Positions 18,253 to 27,373 of a stretch of 64,000 nt of DNA are shown piece by piece (the stretch's first letter is position 1; each line of letters starts with the position of its first letter). Source of the DNA: Roseovarius sp. S88 (GTDB lineage Bacteria; Pseudomonadota; Alphaproteobacteria; Rhodobacterales; Rhodobacteraceae); the NCBI RefSeq assembly GCF_037023735.1, contig NZ_CP146069.1, forward strand, positions 1,591,501-1,655,500. Reading direction: 5' to 3'. The translations under genes were made by a program, and so were the position numbers. A model generated the notes under the pieces. It was not told the DNA's origin. It saw nothing but the letters and a program-made list of their open reading frames with translations, and searched no databases.

Positions 18253-20493
18253 TCAAGCAAATGGCACAAACTTCGAAAACGGCATCTCGCGCAGCCGCGT
18301 TCCGGTGAGTGCAAAGATGGCCGATGCAAGGGCCGGGGCGGCAGGGGGCACGGGGGGCTCGCCGACACCCAGGACTCTGTCTCCATTCTCAAGACCTCGC
18401 ACCATGATCTCGGGGCACTGGTTGATCCGCATGGAAGGAAAAAGATCATAGTTTTTCTGCTCTGCCACGCCGCCCTCATAGGTGATTTCGCCAAACATCG
18501 CGTGGCCCAGCCCGAAGATGACACCGCCTGCGACGTTGTTCTCAAAATTCACGGGGTCTACAACTGTGCCCACTTCGGCGGCGACCCAGACGTTTGTGAT
18601 GCGCAGACCGTCTTCGGTTTGCTTGATGTCCACTACTTCGGCGCAGGGCACACCAAAGGATTTGGTGAAAGCCACACCACGACCTACGCCGGCACTCGGC
18701 GCAGGGCCGGACCAGTTTGACATCTCTGCAATGGCTTCGAGCACCTTTTGAGACAACGGGTCGTTGCAAAGCCGGAGCCGTTCTTCGAGCGGATCAGCCC
18801 CTGCTGCGTGGATCAACTCATCCAACCCGGCATTGTAGAAAAAACCGTTGGAGGACGCCCCCACGGAGCGCCAGGAACTGATCGGCGCCAGCTCTGGGGC
18901 GCGGTATCCTGTGACGCGGTGATGCGGAATGGCGAAGGGTTGTTCGAAGGCCCCGGCCACAATCTGGCTGTCGGGTCCGGGCACGGTCTGGTTCTGCCGC
19001 GCCATTTGCGATCCGGTCACCGAGGGCATGGCAATCGAGAGGTCATAGGCCTCGACCTGACCGTCCTTGACCAATCCGCGCATGCGCGCCATGGCGATCT
19101 GACGCGGGAAGTCGTGCAACATGTCCTCTTCGCGCGAATAGGTCAGCTTGACCGGTGTGCCCTTCATTTGCATCGCGATTTCAGTGGCTTGTTTGACGAC
19201 TTCATCTTCCAGCCTATGCCCGAAACTGCCGCCGATCATCTTTCCAAGCACTTTGATCTGATCGGGCGACAGCCCGGAAAGACGCGCCACGTTGGCCTGA
19301 AGGAAACGCGGCACCTGTGTGCCGGTCCAGACCTCAGCGCCATCATCATCCACACGCACAACCGCGTTCAGAGGTTCCAGCGGTGCATGGGCAAGGTACG
19401 GTGCCCGGTACTCTGCAGTTACTGCATCAGCCCCCAAAGCGGCATCCACATCACCATCATCGCGTTTGCGACTGTCTTGTGCGTCGGCGGTGAAACTATC
19501 CGACAGCGCCAGCCAATGCGCCTCCATTGTTTCGGGCATCGGCCCTTTGGGCCAGCTTGCCTCAATCGCGCGCGCCCCTTGAATGGCGCGCCAGGTGTTG
19601 TCGGCGATGATGCCAAGGCCCCCGGTGATCTCAACCACCGAACTCACGCCTTTGATCTTGAACGCCTCTGAGGTGTCGTACTTGCCCAGGCCGCCCCCCT
19701 GCGACGGGTTCATCAACACGGTGGCATGCACCATGCCAGGCACGGTCACGTCGATACCGTAGTCCTGAGTGCCGGTTGATTTGGGCACGATGTCGAGACG
19801 ATCTGTCGGTTTGCCGATCAATCGCCATTCGGACGGTTCCCGCAGCGGCACGTCCTGCACCGGATCAAGTGTAGCGGCGCGGGCGGCAAGCGCGGTGTAG
19901 GGCAGGCGGCTATCATCGGGCAGGATCACGGCACCAGACTGCGTGCGCAAGTCCGATACAGGCACACCGCTTTGTTCTGTCGCGGCCAGTTTGAGCGTTT
20001 CGCGGGCCGAGGCCCCTGCTGCGCGCAGTTTGTCAAACCCGTCGGGAATGGTGGTTGAGCCGCCCGTGATTTGCAGGCCGATGAATTTCGAAACAGCAGA
20101 TACAGCTGTTTGCGCAGCGTCTTGCATAAACCCGCCTGCTGGCACGAGAAACTCGGACGCCTCTTCTGCCAAAGCCTGGTTCCAATAGGCCACATCTGGT
20201 GCGCCGGGATCGAGCGAGATCTGATCCAGTTCCACGTCCAGTTCTTCGGCAATCAATAGGGCTTGCGCATGGTAGGCACCCTGGCCTTTGTCTGCGCGCG
20301 GAGTGATCAGAGTAATCCCATCCGGCGCGATCAAAACATACGGCGTCAGCGCCGCATCACCTTCATTCAGTCCTGCCAGAAGCGGGTTCTTGTAAGGTGT
20401 CTTGTACCGCCATGTGCCAAAGGCCACACCGCCCGCCACAGCCACAGCTCCGACAAGAAGCGTCCGCCGCGTGATCTTTCCCAACCGGCTCAT
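18253..20493 (-). CDS. Molybdenum hydroxylase large subunit, IorB-like (isoquinoline 1-oxidoreductase beta type)
   Basis: The 746-residue protein is a xanthine dehydrogenase-family Mo subunit of the IorB type. It opens with a twin-arginine segment (ITRRTLLVGAV, R9-R10) and a hydrophobic stretch, as in periplasmic or membrane-bound IorB-like enzymes. Conserved landmarks include GGSFGHRLEDEV and the WRSVGAS loop. Only two subunits exist in this class; electrons normally go to a c-type cytochrome, none of which is encoded here. ATG at 20493 is used because the open frame further upstream runs through iorA in another frame. It starts one base after the iorA stop. The substrate is an aldehyde or N-heterocycle by family, not defined here. 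Confidence 0.85.
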   Translation of the reverse strand: MSRLGKITRRTLLVGAVAVAGGVAFGTWRYKTPYKNPLLAGLNEGDAALTPYVLIAPDGITLITPRADKGQGAYHAQALLIAEELDVELDQISLDPGAPDVAYWNQALAEEASEFLVPAGGFMQDAAQTAVSAVSKFIGLQITGGSTTIPDGFDKLRAAGASARETLKLAATEQSGVPVSDLRTQSGAVILPDDSRLPYTALAARAATLDPVQDVPLREPSEWRLIGKPTDRLDIVPKSTGTQDYGIDVTVPGMVHATVLMNPSQGGGLGKYDTSEAFKIKGVSSVVEITGGLGIIADNTWRAIQGARAIEASWPKGPMPETMEAHWLALSDSFTADAQDSRKRDDGDVDAALGADAVTAEYRAPYLAHAPLEPLNAVVRVDDDGAEVWTGTQVPRFLQANVARLSGLSPDQIKVLGKMIGGSFGHRLEDEVVKQATEIAMQMKGTPVKLTYSREEDMLHDFPRQIAMARMRGLVKDGQVEAYDLSIAMPSVTGSQMARQNQTVPGPDSQIVAGAFEQPFAIPHHRVTGYRAPELAPISSWRSVGASSNGFFYNAGLDELIHAAGADPLEERLRLCNDPLSQKVLEAIAEMSNWSGPAPSAGVGRGVAFTKSFGVPCAEVVDIKQTEDGLRITNVWVAAEVGTVVDPVNFENNVAGGVIFGLGHAMFGEITYEGGVAEQKNYDLFPSMRINQCPEIMVRGLENGDRVLGVGEPPVPPAAPALASAIFALTGTRLREMPFSKFVPFA

Positions 20494-20494
20494 C

Positions 20495-20953
20495 CTACGC
20501 CTCCCGCAGTTTGGACGCGGCTGTCTTGATCGCAGCGCGGATGCGGGGGTAGGTGCCACAGCGACAGAGGTTGCCGGACATGGCGTCGTCGATGTCCTGA
20601 TCCGTGGGGTTCGGCGTTTCCGCAAGCAACGCGGCGGCCTGCATGATCTGACCAGATTGACAATACCCGCATTGTGCAACCTGATGATCGATCCAGGCGG
20701 ATTGGACTGCGTGTAAGGCCTCTGGCGTGCCAAGCCCCTGAATTGTGGTCACATCCCCCCAAACGTCGCCTGCCAGTACCTGACACGACCGCACAGCCTC
20801 GCTATCGATATGCACGGTACAAGCGCCGCATTGCGCGATGCCACAGCCATATTTGACACCTGTGATGTCAAGCTCATCTCGCAAAACCCAAAGCAGCGGC
20901 ATGTCGTCTTCGACATCCACCTCATGACGTTTTCCATCAACGGTGATCTGCAT
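20495..20953 (-). CDS. Molybdenum hydroxylase small (2Fe-2S) subunit, IorA-like
   Basis: The 152-residue iron-sulfur subunit has [16 protein letters not shown] with a fourth Cys in VRSC, then CGYCQSGQ and the GNLCRCGTY motif, so both 2Fe-2S centres are present. ATG at 20953 follows a clear AGGAGA ribosome site; the in-frame extension to 21007 does not look like coding sequence. It pairs with the large subunit one base downstream. Confidence 0.9.
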   Translation of the reverse strand: MQITVDGKRHEVDVEDDMPLLWVLRDELDITGVKYGCGIAQCGACTVHIDSEAVRSCQVLAGDVWGDVTTIQGLGTPEALHAVQSAWIDHQVAQCGYCQSGQIMQAAALLAETPNPTDQDIDDAMSGNLCRCGTYPRIRAAIKTAASKLREA

Positions 20954-21095
20954 AGCGGTCTCCTGAACACCACCCCCGCGCCCGGTCTGAGACACGAACG
21001 ATACCATGTCGCACTATCGGCGCGAAGTTGTTTCTGAACCACTTAGTTTAGAGGGCGGAGTATCGCCAGCATGGTCTGAGAAAAGTGATGCAACG

Positions 21096-21998
21096 TCACC
21101 GTGCGCGGACCAAAAGGACAAGCCCCAAAGACACAAGCCCGATCCCGGCCCATTCCAGCGGCACGGGTATTTCTCCTAACACCGGTATGGCGAGGACAGC
21201 CGCCGTGGCAGGCACAGCGGCGGAAAACCCGGCCGTGCCATTCGGGCCAAGGTGATTGGCGGCTAGAGAAAACAAAATAACTGCGAGAAACCCCGGTCCC
21301 AACCCTTGGAACAGAGCCTGTCCGAGGATCGTGCTCAGGGGCGTCTCCGCCATGCCGCTGGGCAGAAAGAGGGCCCAGATCGGCAAGAAGAGCAAGGCGT
21401 TTGGAATATTGACCAGCACAAGTGCCTGACGCGGTTTCACCTTCCAGTGTCTCAGGCTGAAAATATAGATGGATTGTATGGCGGCCGATGTGAGGAACAA
21501 GGCAATGCCGAGCCACACATTGCCGTTCCCGGCCCCGACCCCGGTTGAGCCGACCAAAACAGCGCCGATGACGATCATGGCCAGTGCCGCAGCCTGCATC
21601 CGGCCCGGCAATTGATGGCTAACATAGGCAACCAAAGCGCCAGTGAAGATGGGCAGTGCACCGTTTGAAAAGACACCGGCATACGCAACCGAGGCCTCGC
21701 TCAGGCCAAGATACATACACATCGTGTAGATCATGCCCGGCCCTGTCATTGACAGCAGGGCTGCTGCCCAGATCGGAATGTGACGTGGCCACCACGCCCA
21801 CAGGAAAGGCAAGCAGATGACCCCCGCCACAGTGAATCGCAAAGCCGCAATATCACCTGCAGTCAGAGTGGTTTGCACGCCAGCGCGTGAAAATACGAAA
21901 AACGCGGACCAGATAATCAAAACCGCCACCGCACTGGCAATGCCAAGCGATACGTTCTGCACTTGATCTGCGTTGGGTTGGGTTTGGGGCTGCGCCAT
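21096..21998 (-). CDS. DMT-superfamily (EamA) transporter
   Basis: The 300-residue protein has about ten hydrophobic helices in two EamA repeats (first from SAVAVLIIWSAFF, second from IALFLTSAAIQSIY). Such proteins export small metabolites or amino acids across the inner membrane. It is on the minus strand and converges on nothing; the ammonium transporter unit lies upstream on the same strand with a terminator between. The substrate cannot be inferred. Confidence 0.85.
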   Translation of the reverse strand: MAQPQTQPNADQVQNVSLGIASAVAVLIIWSAFFVFSRAGVQTTLTAGDIAALRFTVAGVICLPFLWAWWPRHIPIWAAALLSMTGPGMIYTMCMYLGLSEASVAYAGVFSNGALPIFTGALVAYVSHQLPGRMQAAALAMIVIGAVLVGSTGVGAGNGNVWLGIALFLTSAAIQSIYIFSLRHWKVKPRQALVLVNIPNALLFLPIWALFLPSGMAETPLSTILGQALFQGLGPGFLAVILFSLAANHLGPNGTAGFSAAVPATAAVLAIPVLGEIPVPLEWAGIGLVSLGLVLLVRAR

Positions 21999-22055
21999 GC
22001 GCCACCAGTGTCAGACGGTTCTGGGACTGTCCAGCCTCTGAAAATTGACGGGTGA

Positions 22056-22089
22056 CAAAAGAAACGCGCCGGCGGAGGGGCCGGCGCGT
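22056..22089 (-). terminator. Rho-independent terminator of the amt unit
   Basis: The arms ACGCGCCGGC (22064-22073) and GCCGGCGCGT (22080-22089) form a 10-bp stem with a 6-base loop. Read on the minus strand it is followed by TTTCTTTTG. It sits 23 bases after the stop of the small membrane gene downstream of the ammonium transporter. Confidence 0.8.
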
Positions 22090-22111
22090 CCGAGGGCGAT
22101 AAGACGGTCGC

Positions 22112-22345
22112 CTATTCGTGCGCTTCTTCTTCAAAAACGCGCTTTAGCCTCTCCGGACTTTTTGCGGCAGCCTCATCCGCCTCCATCTCACGTCTTTCAA
22201 TCCCGGCCTGCACGATGTGAAACAGAAGCCAGAGTGCCACTCCGACGATCACAAGGATCATTTCTGTGCCCACCATTGGATAGATTGGACCGATTTGCGA
22301 CAGGTCTGCACCTGCCCAGGTTTCAACTGAAGTTGTAGACATCAT
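22112..22345 (-). CDS. Small membrane protein downstream of the ammonium transporter
   Basis: The 77-residue protein has one transmembrane helix (about residues 29-46, ILVIVGVALWLLFHIV) and a charged, Glu-rich cytoplasmic tail with REMEADEAAAKS. Two consecutive ATG codons (22345 and 22342) are both possible starts. It begins 11 bases after the amt stop, so it is co-expressed with it. I do not recognise a named family; a role with the Amt protein is inferred only from linkage. Confidence 0.7.
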   Translation of the reverse strand: MMSTTSVETWAGADLSQIGPIYPMVGTEMILVIVGVALWLLFHIVQAGIERREMEADEAAAKSPERLKRVFEEEAHE

Positions 22346-22355
22346 TCGCTCCTAT

Positions 22356-23792
22356 CTATGTTAGCAGTCCGAGACGCTTGGCCTCTTCGATATCAGCCTG
22401 CGAGATTGCAATCGCGTCCATTTCCTCGGCGATTTCCTCGCTCATATCGAGACCGACAAGTTCGACCGCAGGCGGCACACGCAGCATGCCGAGCCCCATC
22501 AGGATCTTTGAGACGATCCACGCTGGAATAAAGCCCAGAACGATGAACATGATGCACGCGCCCATGAACTGACCCCATGGTGTGATGACCGCTACGGTTT
22601 CATGATAGGCCGCTGTTGCCGGGTGACCCCAGAGCATGAAGCCACAGATCACCAGACCGATGAAGCCTGCATAACCGTGTACTGCAATCGCGCCAACCGG
22701 ATCGTCGATCTTGAACTTACGTTCGACCCAGAAATGAAGTTTGTACGCACAGACCGCGCCGATACCGCCGATGATCATGGCTTGGATCGGGTGATAAAGG
22801 TCATTACCCGCTGAGGCTGTGATAACCCCTGCCAGACCGGCCGAGTAGGTCCAGAACGCTTCGCCCTTGGATACCACATAGCCCGCCAACAGACCGCCCG
22901 ATAGCGACATCAGGAAGTTGAAGACAATCGCGGAAAGTGTTGTTGGTGTTAAGTAAATCGTTGTCGCGGTAAAGTTCACGACACCTTCGGCTCCGCCCAG
23001 TGACTGGTGGTCGATGATTGGCACGTTACAGGCCACGTAGAAGCCCCAGAACCCGCAATAAATCAGGAAAAGACCGATTGTGACCAGCCACTTGTTGTGC
23101 GGGTTGATGTTGCGTGGGGTGCCATCAGGGGCAAACTTGCCGATCCTCGGCCCCAGCACACAGACCACACCGAGGGCGAAACCGCCTGCGATCGCATGGA
23201 TCACACCAGATGCATAGGCATCGTGATAGCCCAGTTGTGTGACCATCCAGCCATCTGGGTGCCAGCCCCAGGCCGCGTCGATGATCCAAGTGCATGAACC
23301 GATGACAACGGCAAGGATCCAGAAGGCTGATGGCCGGATACGTTCTATGGTCGCGCCAGAAACAATGGAGGCTGCGGTCCATGAAAAGAGCAAGAATGCC
23401 GCCCAGAACACACCGTTGAGACGGTTCCAGAAGCCATTGCCAAGTTCAACGCCATACCCTTGTGCGGACTCCAGTGCCGGTCCAGGGCCACCTAGGTGCG
23501 TGCCCATCAGCTCTGACCAAGGCACAGCATTGTCAGACTGTGTTATGCCGCCTGTGATGCCAGGCCCATTTGGAAAGGCAAAGTAAATCCACCACCCAAA
23601 GAAGAAGAACGTCACCGTCACCAGCGGAATGAGCATGGTGTTCTTCATCAGAGTGTGAACGTGATTTTTGTGACGTGTCGCGCCGACCTCATACATACAA
23701 AAGCCGACGTGAATCAGAAACATCAGCGGAATGGTGATCCAGTAGTAAAATTCGGTAAAGATCACCGTAAGCGCACCGATATCGGTATCCAT
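22356..23792 (-). CDS. amtB: Ammonium transporter
   Basis: The 478-residue Amt/MEP/Rh channel has about eleven helices. The twin pore histidines appear in YASGVIHAIAGG and AIAVHGYAGFIG. It is longer than E. coli AmtB by a C-terminal tail (VELVGLDMSEEIAEEMDAI) that would face the cytoplasm. No glnK gene adjoins it; a small membrane protein follows instead. A GGAGGA ribosome site precedes the ATG. Ammonium from methylamine demethylation could be scavenged here, but nitrogen control is the usual trigger. Confidence 0.93.
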   Translation of the reverse strand: MDTDIGALTVIFTEFYYWITIPLMFLIHVGFCMYEVGATRHKNHVHTLMKNTMLIPLVTVTFFFFGWWIYFAFPNGPGITGGITQSDNAVPWSELMGTHLGGPGPALESAQGYGVELGNGFWNRLNGVFWAAFLLFSWTAASIVSGATIERIRPSAFWILAVVIGSCTWIIDAAWGWHPDGWMVTQLGYHDAYASGVIHAIAGGFALGVVCVLGPRIGKFAPDGTPRNINPHNKWLVTIGLFLIYCGFWGFYVACNVPIIDHQSLGGAEGVVNFTATTIYLTPTTLSAIVFNFLMSLSGGLLAGYVVSKGEAFWTYSAGLAGVITASAGNDLYHPIQAMIIGGIGAVCAYKLHFWVERKFKIDDPVGAIAVHGYAGFIGLVICGFMLWGHPATAAYHETVAVITPWGQFMGACIMFIVLGFIPAWIVSKILMGLGMLRVPPAVELVGLDMSEEIAEEMDAIAISQADIEEAKRLGLLT

Positions 23793-23834
23793 TAACTGTC
23801 CTCCCGTTTGCGGGGCGTTTGCTGATGTTTTGGG

Positions 23835-23850
23835 GGTCCGTTCGCGGACC
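23835..23850 (-). promoter_or_regulatory. Stem-loop in the amtB 5' leader
   Basis: Six-base arms GGTCCG and CGGACC enclose a 4-base loop (TTCG on plus, CGAA on minus) about 45-60 bases upstream of the amtB start. This tight tetraloop hairpin could affect leader stability. Regulatory function is not shown. Confidence 0.4.
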
Positions 23851-24184
23851 GGAGCAAATCGCCCGTGTCTTGTGTCCCGGCTCGATCGAGCCTCATTCGC
23901 CCCGTCTTTGCTTAGGGGAAGACAAGGCGAACACAGGGTAAGTTTGCCTATTAATTATGCGGTTAGCTAGAAAAAAGAGCAGAGTTTAAAAAATTTCTTC
24001 CCCAAATGAATAAAATATTCCTTTTTAGCAAAGCCTTGCGCTGCGTGGCTCAAAGTCCTGGTGTCGTCGGGCACAACCTGACAGTGACGGTTTCGACTTG
24101 AGTTTTGGCGGATTTGAAAATGCGTAACGCCGTTTTTCCGACACGCGCCTCGTCGAAGCAAAACCGGACAAAGTGCTTAAAGCT

Positions 24185-24220
24185 TTCGACCCAAAACCTG
24201 CATCACAGCTTTGGGTCGAA
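24185..24220 (-). repeat. 11-bp inverted repeat downstream of the aminotransferase gene
   Basis: TTCGACCCAAA (24185-24195) is exactly complementary to TTTGGGTCGAA (24210-24220), with a 14-base loop. It is the second of two hairpins after the aminotransferase stop, so it may be a backup transcription end. No strong T-run follows on the minus strand. Confidence 0.5.
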
Positions 24221-24250
24221 TGCGGCGCAAGATATGCGTGTCGCGTGCGC

Positions 24251-24285
24251 CCTGCCTTTATCTGATGTCTCAGGTTAAAGGCAGG
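24251..24285 (-). terminator. Hairpin just after the aminotransferase gene
   Basis: CCTGCCTTTA (24251-24260) pairs exactly with TAAAGGCAGG (24276-24285); inside it CTGA and TCAG add four more pairs. It starts 6 bases after the aminotransferase stop. A T-run is lacking, so it may be a Rho-dependent or mRNA-end hairpin rather than a classical terminator. Confidence 0.5.
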
Positions 24286-24290
24286 ACGTT

Positions 24291-25655
24291 TTAGAGCTGA
24301 TAGTGTTCGTCCGCGATCTCCAGCGTTCGATCAAGTATCTCCAACCCGAGATCCAGATCCTCACGACTAATATTCAATGGCGGTGTGAGGCGAATGCAGT
24401 TTGAGAAGAATGACAGATAAAGCCCCTCATTCATTGCAAATTTCATCATCTCAGACATGGGCGCGGCAGCGTCTTCCTTGGCTGCGAAGGGCACCAGCAT
24501 CTCGCGGGTGTCGCGGTTTTTGACCAACTCGATCGCGTTGAACATGCCCTTGCCACGAATATCGCCAATGCAAGGATGCTTGTCGGCCAGCTTGGCCAGT
24601 TCTGAACGCAAGTACTCCCCAGAAGCGGTCGCTTTCGCCAGAGTGCCTTCTTCCTGCATGGCGCGAATGGCCGCTACGCCAGAGGCACAAGCGAGTGGGT
24701 GACCGGCATAGGTCAGTCCGCCGGGAAGAGGATAGTCCTTCAGCCAGTCGGCTAGTGTTTTGGAGACAGACATCGTGCCCAATGGGACATAGCCCGAATT
24801 GATCCCCTTGGCGGAGCTGAGGATATCCGGCGCGACGTCCCAGTGATCGCAGGCAAACCATTTTCCGGTGCGGCCAAACCCGGCCATCACCTCATCAAAG
24901 ATCAGCAAGATGCCGTGCCGGTCACAGGTCTCTCGAATGGATTGCAAATAGCCATCGGGGGGTACAAGAATGCCGTTCGTGCCCACAATCGGCTCCAAAA
25001 TCACCGCGGCCACAGTTTGCGGGTTTTCGTACATCAAAAGCTCTTCAAGATGCGGCCCACCCTGGCTCACCGGGCAGTTTGCGCTGTCGGTATGTCCCAT
25101 CGGGCAGCGATAGCAATACGGGTCCAGCATGCGCACCACACCGGGCATGTCGCCACGAGTCAGATGGCGGCGCGGATCGCCCGTCAGGCTCAGCGTGCCG
25201 CCGGTGGCGCCGTGATAGCTGCGATAGCGCGCGATGATTTTGGAGCGCCCGGTGTAATGTCTTGCCAGACGGATCGCCAATTCATTGGCCGCAGAGCCAC
25301 CTGTAGTGAAAAAGGTGGAGGTGATCGGCTCTGGCGTGATCTCGGTCATCAGCGCGGCCAGTTCCGAGCGCACATCTGACCCCATGGCCGGGCCGATATA
25401 GCATAGCTTGTCGGCCTGATCCTTGATCGCCTGCACGATCTTGGGATGCTGATGGCCCAGGTTGGCATTCACCAGTTGCGATTGGAAATCCAAGTAACGC
25501 TTGCCCGTGCTGTCCCAGAACCAGCTTCCTTCTGCGCCTGTAATCACTGGCGGCTTTCTGCCTTGTTTGGACCAGCTTTGCAGATAGTGATTGGCGTGCA
25601 TCTCTTGCACCCAGCCGGGATCATGCGTCGGATATTCATTGGAAAATTCAGACAT
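24291..25655 (-). CDS. Class III pyridoxal-phosphate aminotransferase
   Basis: The 454-residue fold-type I omega-aminotransferase has the PLP-binding TTGGSAANE loop, the YRSYHGATGG segment, a catalytic Asp in LLIFDEVMAGFGRTG and the Schiff-base Lys in SSAKGINSG. These resemble taurine- or beta-alanine-pyruvate type aminotransferases. ATG at 25655 (MSEFSNEYP) is preferred to an in-frame ATG at 25670 because a GAGGA ribosome site fits it. It is the last gene of the long minus-strand run, 21 bases after the first MR/MLE gene, so it likely handles an amine formed by that pathway. Confidence 0.85.
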   Translation of the reverse strand: MSEFSNEYPTHDPGWVQEMHANHYLQSWSKQGRKPPVITGAEGSWFWDSTGKRYLDFQSQLVNANLGHQHPKIVQAIKDQADKLCYIGPAMGSDVRSELAALMTEITPEPITSTFFTTGGSAANELAIRLARHYTGRSKIIARYRSYHGATGGTLSLTGDPRRHLTRGDMPGVVRMLDPYCYRCPMGHTDSANCPVSQGGPHLEELLMYENPQTVAAVILEPIVGTNGILVPPDGYLQSIRETCDRHGILLIFDEVMAGFGRTGKWFACDHWDVAPDILSSAKGINSGYVPLGTMSVSKTLADWLKDYPLPGGLTYAGHPLACASGVAAIRAMQEEGTLAKATASGEYLRSELAKLADKHPCIGDIRGKGMFNAIELVKNRDTREMLVPFAAKEDAAAPMSEMMKFAMNEGLYLSFFSNCIRLTPPLNISREDLDLGLEILDRTLEIADEHYQL

Positions 25656-25676
25656 GACAGGGGTCCTCAACAGGGG

Positions 25677-26780
25677 TCAATCAAAGATATGGGCAGGCGC
25701 GCCCAGAACGGCGTCATCCACGGTGATCCCAAGGCCGGGGCCTTCGGGCACTCCAATGCGGCCATCCTGACGCACGGGCGCATCGGGCGCGATGCGCGGG
25801 GCCACATAGTGGTTGAGATCGCAGGTGTTCATCAAGCCGCGCGCCGGAGTGGAGGCGGCCAGATGCAGGCTCGCGGCGGTGGTGATGTCGCTGCCCCAGC
25901 AATCCTCAATGCACATTTGTGTGCCTTGGGCCAAGCAAATCTCACGCGCCGCGCGAATGACGGTGATCCCACCGAATTTGGAGAGCTTGAGCGCCACAGC
26001 GTCCATGCAGCCTCTTGTGTGACCTTCCAGCAATGTCGGAATGTCATGGGCCGTTTCATCCAGCTTCATCGGCAGGCCCGTGGCGCTACGCACATGGGCG
26101 CATTCTTCAATGGTCGCACAGGGCTGTTCAAGCATCACGTCCAGATCGCTCACGGCCCGGCCAACGCGCGTGGCCTCAAGCGCGCTCGCCCCGCAATTCC
26201 AGTCGCCATAGACGAGCGGTCCCGGCCCGACCTCAGAGCGCACCGCTTTGAGGCGCTCAACATCCGCCTGCCAATCGACATCTGCGCCAAGCTTGACCTG
26301 AAACTGGGTGATGCCCTGATCCTGCGCGTCGCGGGCCATGCGGGCCATCTCATCGGGGGCCACGCAGGTGATGGAATGATAGACCGGCATATCCGCCACC
26401 ATGCGCCCGCCCAAAAGTGCATAGAGCGGAAGATTGGCGGCCTTGCCCGTCAGATCCCAGAGCGCCATGTCGATGAGCGATTTGGCATAAGGGTGGCCTT
26501 GCAGATGGGCATTGAGCCGGTTCATCACCGCCGCGGGGCCAATCGGATCAGCTCCAAGCAGAACCGGCGCCATTTCTTCCACTGCGGGGACCGTGCCGCG
26601 CCAGTAGGCCGGCAGATACCCTGGGATTGCGCAATATTCCCCCCAGCCTTGAAGGCCGGTATCCGTCCCAATGCACAGGATCACCGATGGCGTGTCATCG
26701 CACGTCTTGCCATCCGCCATGTAGTAGGTTTCATGCGCTGTCAGCGGCACGTCCCAGAGCGTGAGCTTGGTAATCTTCAT
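25677..26780 (-). CDS. MR/MLE enolase-superfamily enzyme, betaine racemase/epimerase-like (copy 1)
   Basis: The 367-residue enolase-superfamily protein has metal ligands D193, E219 and D241 and a potential acid-base Lys on each face: K163 in FQVKLG and K265 in LKLSKFGG. As I recall, 4-hydroxyproline betaine epimerase HpbD of Pelagibaca uses Lys at these same two numbered positions. A 1,1-proton transfer at the alpha carbon of a betaine or amino acid is therefore the best guess. ATG at 26780 overlaps the upstream DddQ-like stop by 4 bases. Dehydratase activity is the main alternative. Confidence 0.8.
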   Translation of the reverse strand: MKITKLTLWDVPLTAHETYYMADGKTCDDTPSVILCIGTDTGLQGWGEYCAIPGYLPAYWRGTVPAVEEMAPVLLGADPIGPAAVMNRLNAHLQGHPYAKSLIDMALWDLTGKAANLPLYALLGGRMVADMPVYHSITCVAPDEMARMARDAQDQGITQFQVKLGADVDWQADVERLKAVRSEVGPGPLVYGDWNCGASALEATRVGRAVSDLDVMLEQPCATIEECAHVRSATGLPMKLDETAHDIPTLLEGHTRGCMDAVALKLSKFGGITVIRAAREICLAQGTQMCIEDCWGSDITTAASLHLAASTPARGLMNTCDLNHYVAPRIAPDAPVRQDGRIGVPEGPGLGITVDDAVLGAPAHIFD

Positions 26781-27370
26781 GACGCTCCTCCGTAAAACGT
26801 CGATTTGTCCATTAGGCCATCCCCACGCCAATATGCGGCCGCCAAGAGTGGTCCGGGGTTCATGCGCGCCGAATGACGTTGCCAGGGCGTGTGATGCGCA
26901 ACCTCACCAGCGCGCAGAACCTGCGCGCCAATCCCATCGCTTGTCAGAGTGCAGGACCCTGCTAGCATAACGTACCACTCCTCGGGCTGATGGGCGTGAT
27001 CAGGATAGATCAGCCCTTCGCCCCAGAACCCCACAGAGATGCGCATTTCGTCCGACAGGTAGAGTCCGCTCGGCGAGACCACATTCACGAAGGCATAATT
27101 GGCGAGGTAATGCGCGTCGAACCCATCGGTTTCGGTATAGCTTTGCGTCCAGGGCAGATACGGGATCGCGCGCATCAGCGCCTGTGTACTAGGGGCCGTA
27201 AGGTCCGAAGTCTCGCGGCAACGCGCGGGTAATGTATCACATACAGGATGTGGCATAGGCCGTGCTTCCGTAGAGATTTCTAGACCCTCCATGCGATCTG
27301 CGAACCAAGACAGGTCTCCGCCGATGTGTCGAGCCAACTGCGTCAAAGCTGAGAGGAGGGCCGTCGTCAT
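26777..27370 (-). CDS. DddQ-family cupin (DMSP lyase-like), copy 1
   Basis: The 197-residue protein has a helical N-terminus and a C-terminal cupin barrel with the DMSP-lyase signature Y-P-x-H-x-H-x3-E-x-Y: Y122, H125, H127, E131, Y133, plus a downstream H166. In DddQ these residues bind a metal and the Tyr acts as base in releasing dimethylsulfide from DMSP. Here the barrel is the most divergent of the three (EEWYVMLAG), so a different leaving group is plausible. Its stop overlaps the start of MR/MLE copy 1, and it starts 3 bases after copy 2. Confidence 0.75.
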   Translation of the reverse strand: MTTALLSALTQLARHIGGDLSWFADRMEGLEISTEARPMPHPVCDTLPARCRETSDLTAPSTQALMRAIPYLPWTQSYTETDGFDAHYLANYAFVNVVSPSGLYLSDEMRISVGFWGEGLIYPDHAHQPEEWYVMLAGSCTLTSDGIGAQVLRAGEVAHHTPWQRHSARMNPGPLLAAAYWRGDGLMDKSTFYGGAS

Positions 27371-27373
27371 CGA

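Larger units (their letters stand above)
23793..24290. other. Long intergenic region: amtB leader and the end of the betaine-type operon
   Basis: These 498 bases contain no coding frame. Going leftward on the minus strand they hold two hairpins after the aminotransferase gene, an AT-rich stretch at about 23940-24030 where a promoter is likely, and a GGTCCG-TTCG-CGGACC hairpin at 23835-23850 inside the amtB leader. I could not find a convincing sigma-54 element. Confidence 0.5.

Noticed and set aside
18748..19671. Plus-strand open frame (307 codons) opposite the molybdenum hydroxylase gene
   Set aside because: It is antisense to a well-supported coding region and has no recognisable family.
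23793..24290. Sigma-54 promoter of amtB
   Set aside because: No convincing GG-N10-GC element was found on the minus strand.
25446..26795. Long plus-strand open frame (449 codons) opposite the first MR/MLE gene
   Set aside because: It is antisense to a clear enolase-superfamily gene and lacks any domain; high-GC codon bias explains it.
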